From: Candidula unifasciata
Lineage: Eukaryota; Mollusca; Gastropoda; Stylommatophora; Geomitridae
DNA length: 64,000 bases
Assembly: GCA_905116865.2 (NCBI GenBank)
Contig: CAJHNH020008433.1
Span: forward strand, 142,501 to 206,500
Direction: 5' to 3'
Shown here: piece by piece, positions 61,990 to 64,000 of the stretch
How positions within the stretch are numbered: the stretch's first letter is position 1
How the letters are laid out: the number at the start of each line of letters is the position of its first letter
The notes under the pieces: generated by a model
The model's input: only the letters and a program-made list of their open reading frames with translations
Databases searched by the model: none
What the model was told of the DNA's origin: nothing
Made by a program: the position numbers and the translations under genes

Positions 61990-62085
61990 CATTTAGTAAA
62001 CAACGACAAACTACTGTACGTAAACTGCCTATATCAACCACCGAGACAGGGTTAGTTTGCCGCGTTTCGTAAAGGATATGCAATC
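61990..62085 (+). mobile_element. SINE family S2, tail fragment
   Basis: GACAAACTACTGTACGTAA and GTAAAGGATATGCAA match the last third of the S2 element at 1275-1506. A run of A follows. Confidence 0.7.
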
Positions 62086-62699
62086 GTTTCAAAAAAAAAA
62101 AAAAACCACATCAACGCCCACGTTTCTTTTTTTTCAGAAATGAAAACGCAGCTGTCTTAGAAAGGGAATGGTGCCAGGAGGTTTCTGATAGTGCGCACAG
62201 GAATTTCGCAGGATAAATAAAAGGTTAGCCAGATAATCATCAGAGAGACCCGGACGGACGCCTTGGATGAAGCGAACAAGCCGCGTTCTGTGCATTTTTA
62301 ATCGGCGGTGTTGGCAAAAATATGCACCTCGATCTGTTAAAATAGGTTTGTGAGGGCTTGTGGTGTCCCGAGGAGGGTTGAGTGAATTGGTGGTGGGGGG
62401 GGGGGTGGGGATAAGGGAAAGGGTGAGAGGGGTGGGTGGGATAAGGGGCGGGGGTTTGTTACGAAAGCAGAACGGAACAAAGAACAAGAATTAAAATGTG
62501 TTTCAAACTGGGAAAAAGTGCTAGCCGGTTAGTTGAAGTGATAAGGCAATTTTATGTGGAGAAATATTTATTTCTTGCACTGATATTCAGGGAGGAATGA
62601 CGATTCGAAAGTGGTGTGGGAAATACTGAAGATAAAACCACGACGGGATGTCGCATGTCACAATGATGAACTCTTTGTCATACGCATTCTAATTCGGTT

Positions 62700-63475
62700 T
62701 TCTAAAGTCCTATCATGAACTACAGACTGTTAAAACGCTGAATATCTTAAAAGAATCAGCTCAGAAAATTGGACTAGTTATCAATCAAGACAAGACAGAA
62801 TACATGATAATAATTAGACAGGGAAAGGATATAAACTCCGGCCACATACAAGTCGATAATATGAAAATCAAACGAACGGAAACGTGTAAGTACTTGGGTG
62901 CAAACTTCAACTGCTCCAACATGCTGCGACAAGAAATACAATCTAGAATACAATCTGGAAATAAAGTATACTATGACCTTCAACATCTGCTAAAGTCAAA
63001 GTGTCTGTCTCGCAACACCAAGATCAAAATATATAAAACGTTGATAAGACCAGTCGTTTTATATGGCTCTGAAACTTGGAGCACAACTAAAAGAGACAAA
63101 GCCTTATTTTAGGTTTTCGAAAACAGATTCTTACGACGAATCTTTGGACCCATCAAAGATGCAAACAGTGGCGAATGGAGGGAGAAGCAACCACAAAATT
63201 CATAATCTGTTTAAACCACCACTAATCACTGGCATCATGAGAGCCAATAGACTCAAATGGTTGGGGCATATTGAAGAATGTCAGATGACGAAGAAGTAAA
63301 TATTGTATACACCAGGGAGATGATTGGTCATAGACCACGAGGGAGACCAAGAAGACGATGGAGAGATAAAATCCAGACAGACCTGCAAACACTTGGTGTT
63401 ACCAACTGGAAAGAGAAGGCCAACCAAAGAGATGAATGGAGGCGGGTGATATCTGCAGCAATGAACCTCTAGGGA
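62700..63475 (+). pseudogene. LINE RT C-terminal part, long fragment
   Basis: The frame begins ALLTRTK-like in decay, then NILKESAQKIGLVINQDKTE, IKRTETCKYLGANFNCSNML, KTLIRPVVLYGSETWSTTKR; after a stop and frameshifts, FLRRIFGPIKDAN; finally GRPRRRWRDKIQTDLQTLGV and WRRVISAAMNL with stop at 63470. These are the thumb and C-terminal motifs of non-LTR RT proteins. The catalytic YADD part lies outside, so it is 5' truncated. Confidence 0.85.
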
Positions 63476-63612
63476 TCGTATCAACACTTCAAGAGTCCTT
63501 TTCTAGGTTCTTGGTGGTGTGCAATACCAAGCCATTTTATGTGGCGCATATAAGCTGGTCACAATTATAACCCAAAGCTCATTCTGGTTGAACGTGACGA
63601 TTCTCCCCCTCC

Positions 63613-63616
<4 letters not shown>

Positions 63617-63646
<30 letters not shown>
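63617..63646. repeat. Poly-C run of about 30 bases
   Basis: The longest C homopolymer in the window. Exact length is likely uncertain in the assembly. Confidence 0.85.
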
Positions 63647-63647
<1 letters not shown>

Positions 63648-63719
63648 CAAAGAAAACATTGATGGATGGATGGACCAGTTGCCACAATTAGGACACTATT
63701 GAGGAACATCTCCCCTGTA

Positions 63720-63800
63720 TAAGTCCCAGAAAACTCTTCAACCGCTAGGTTATATTAGGACCCCTGACAACAGCCGGGGTGGGGCTTTAAAATACCCACA
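63720..63800 (+). mobile_element. SINE-like family E, partial
   Basis: CTCTTCAACCGCTAGGTTATATTAGG-like sequence parallels the 4200-4230 copy, followed by AGCCGGGGTGGGGCTTTAAA. Confidence 0.7.
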
Positions 63801-63829
63801 CACAAAATAATAATAACAATTATAATCAC

Positions 63830-64000
63830 CATCATCGCCGTCATCATGTGCCCTGCCAACTGGCGTAGGCGCTCTTGCATCTCCACAGATCACGATCCCT
63901 GGTTGCCATTAGCTTGTTTTAAACAATCGTTTTTAGTTACTCTAAAAGTCCAGGTATTTGTAACAAGTCGTCCCAGAAACCACATCTTTGTTTCTTACAA
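63830..64000 (-). mobile_element. LINE 3' end, continues past window
   Basis: CGCCGTCATCATGTGCCCTG, CAACTGGCGTAGGCGCTCTT and CCACAGATCACGATC match the reversed 3' ends at 8345 and 56360. The RT coding part would lie beyond 64000. Confidence 0.7.

Overview
The window is animal nuclear DNA. It holds one large split protein-coding gene in a sea of mobile elements and simple repeats. The gene is a Yorkie/YAP1 orthologue, the transcriptional co-activator of the Hippo pathway, on the + strand from the ATG at 10065 to the TGA at 37392. Seven coding exons with consistent phases give about 446 residues: TEAD-binding region, four HxRxxS LATS-type sites, two WW domains, a polyQ/coiled-coil stretch, an acidic C-terminal activation region and a terminal LTWL PDZ ligand. 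The protein sequence, the many tRNA-derived SINEs, the LINE tails and the TTAGGG-type repeats suggest a lophotrochozoan, most likely a gastropod mollusc. The species cannot be named from the sequence alone.

Layout. Positions 1-9040 are a nest of old mobile elements: a mariner remnant with both inverted ends and a SINE inside it, a decayed hAT (ZMYM1-like) transposase pseudogene carrying a SINE fragment and a short SPIN-like MITE, another hAT MITE with a target duplication, and several LINE C-terminal remnants. Positions 9041-10064 are the 5' flank and 5' UTR. Positions 10065-37392 are the YAP gene; its introns hold a hAT element, a piggyBac derivative with both TTAA duplications, a LINE whose RT-RNase H frame has only one internal stop, many SINEs and several minisatellites. 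Positions 37393 to about 40015 look like a repeat-poor 3' UTR. Positions 40016-49795 are sparse intergenic DNA with SINE/LINE fragments and one unidentified candidate exon at 47833-47994. Positions 49795-53535 are tandem arrays, including a 56-bp satellite with an 840-bp (15-monomer) higher-order period. Positions 53536-58780 are a cluster of LINE fragments. Positions 58966-60110 are an interstitial telomere-like array of mixed CCCTAA/CTCTAA units. Positions 60111-64000 hold nested SINEs, long tetranucleotide arrays and a LINE fragment.

I do not see a new multi-gene system. The items most worth checking are the 40-bp duplication across the exon 6 splice acceptor of YAP, the altered phosphodegron, the SPIN-like element, the precisely bounded nested insertions, the shared (GAA)-type tail of LINE and SINEs, and the satellite higher-order structure.

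SINE family labels (A, B, C, D, E, F, S1, S2) are local names defined here by comparing copies within the window.
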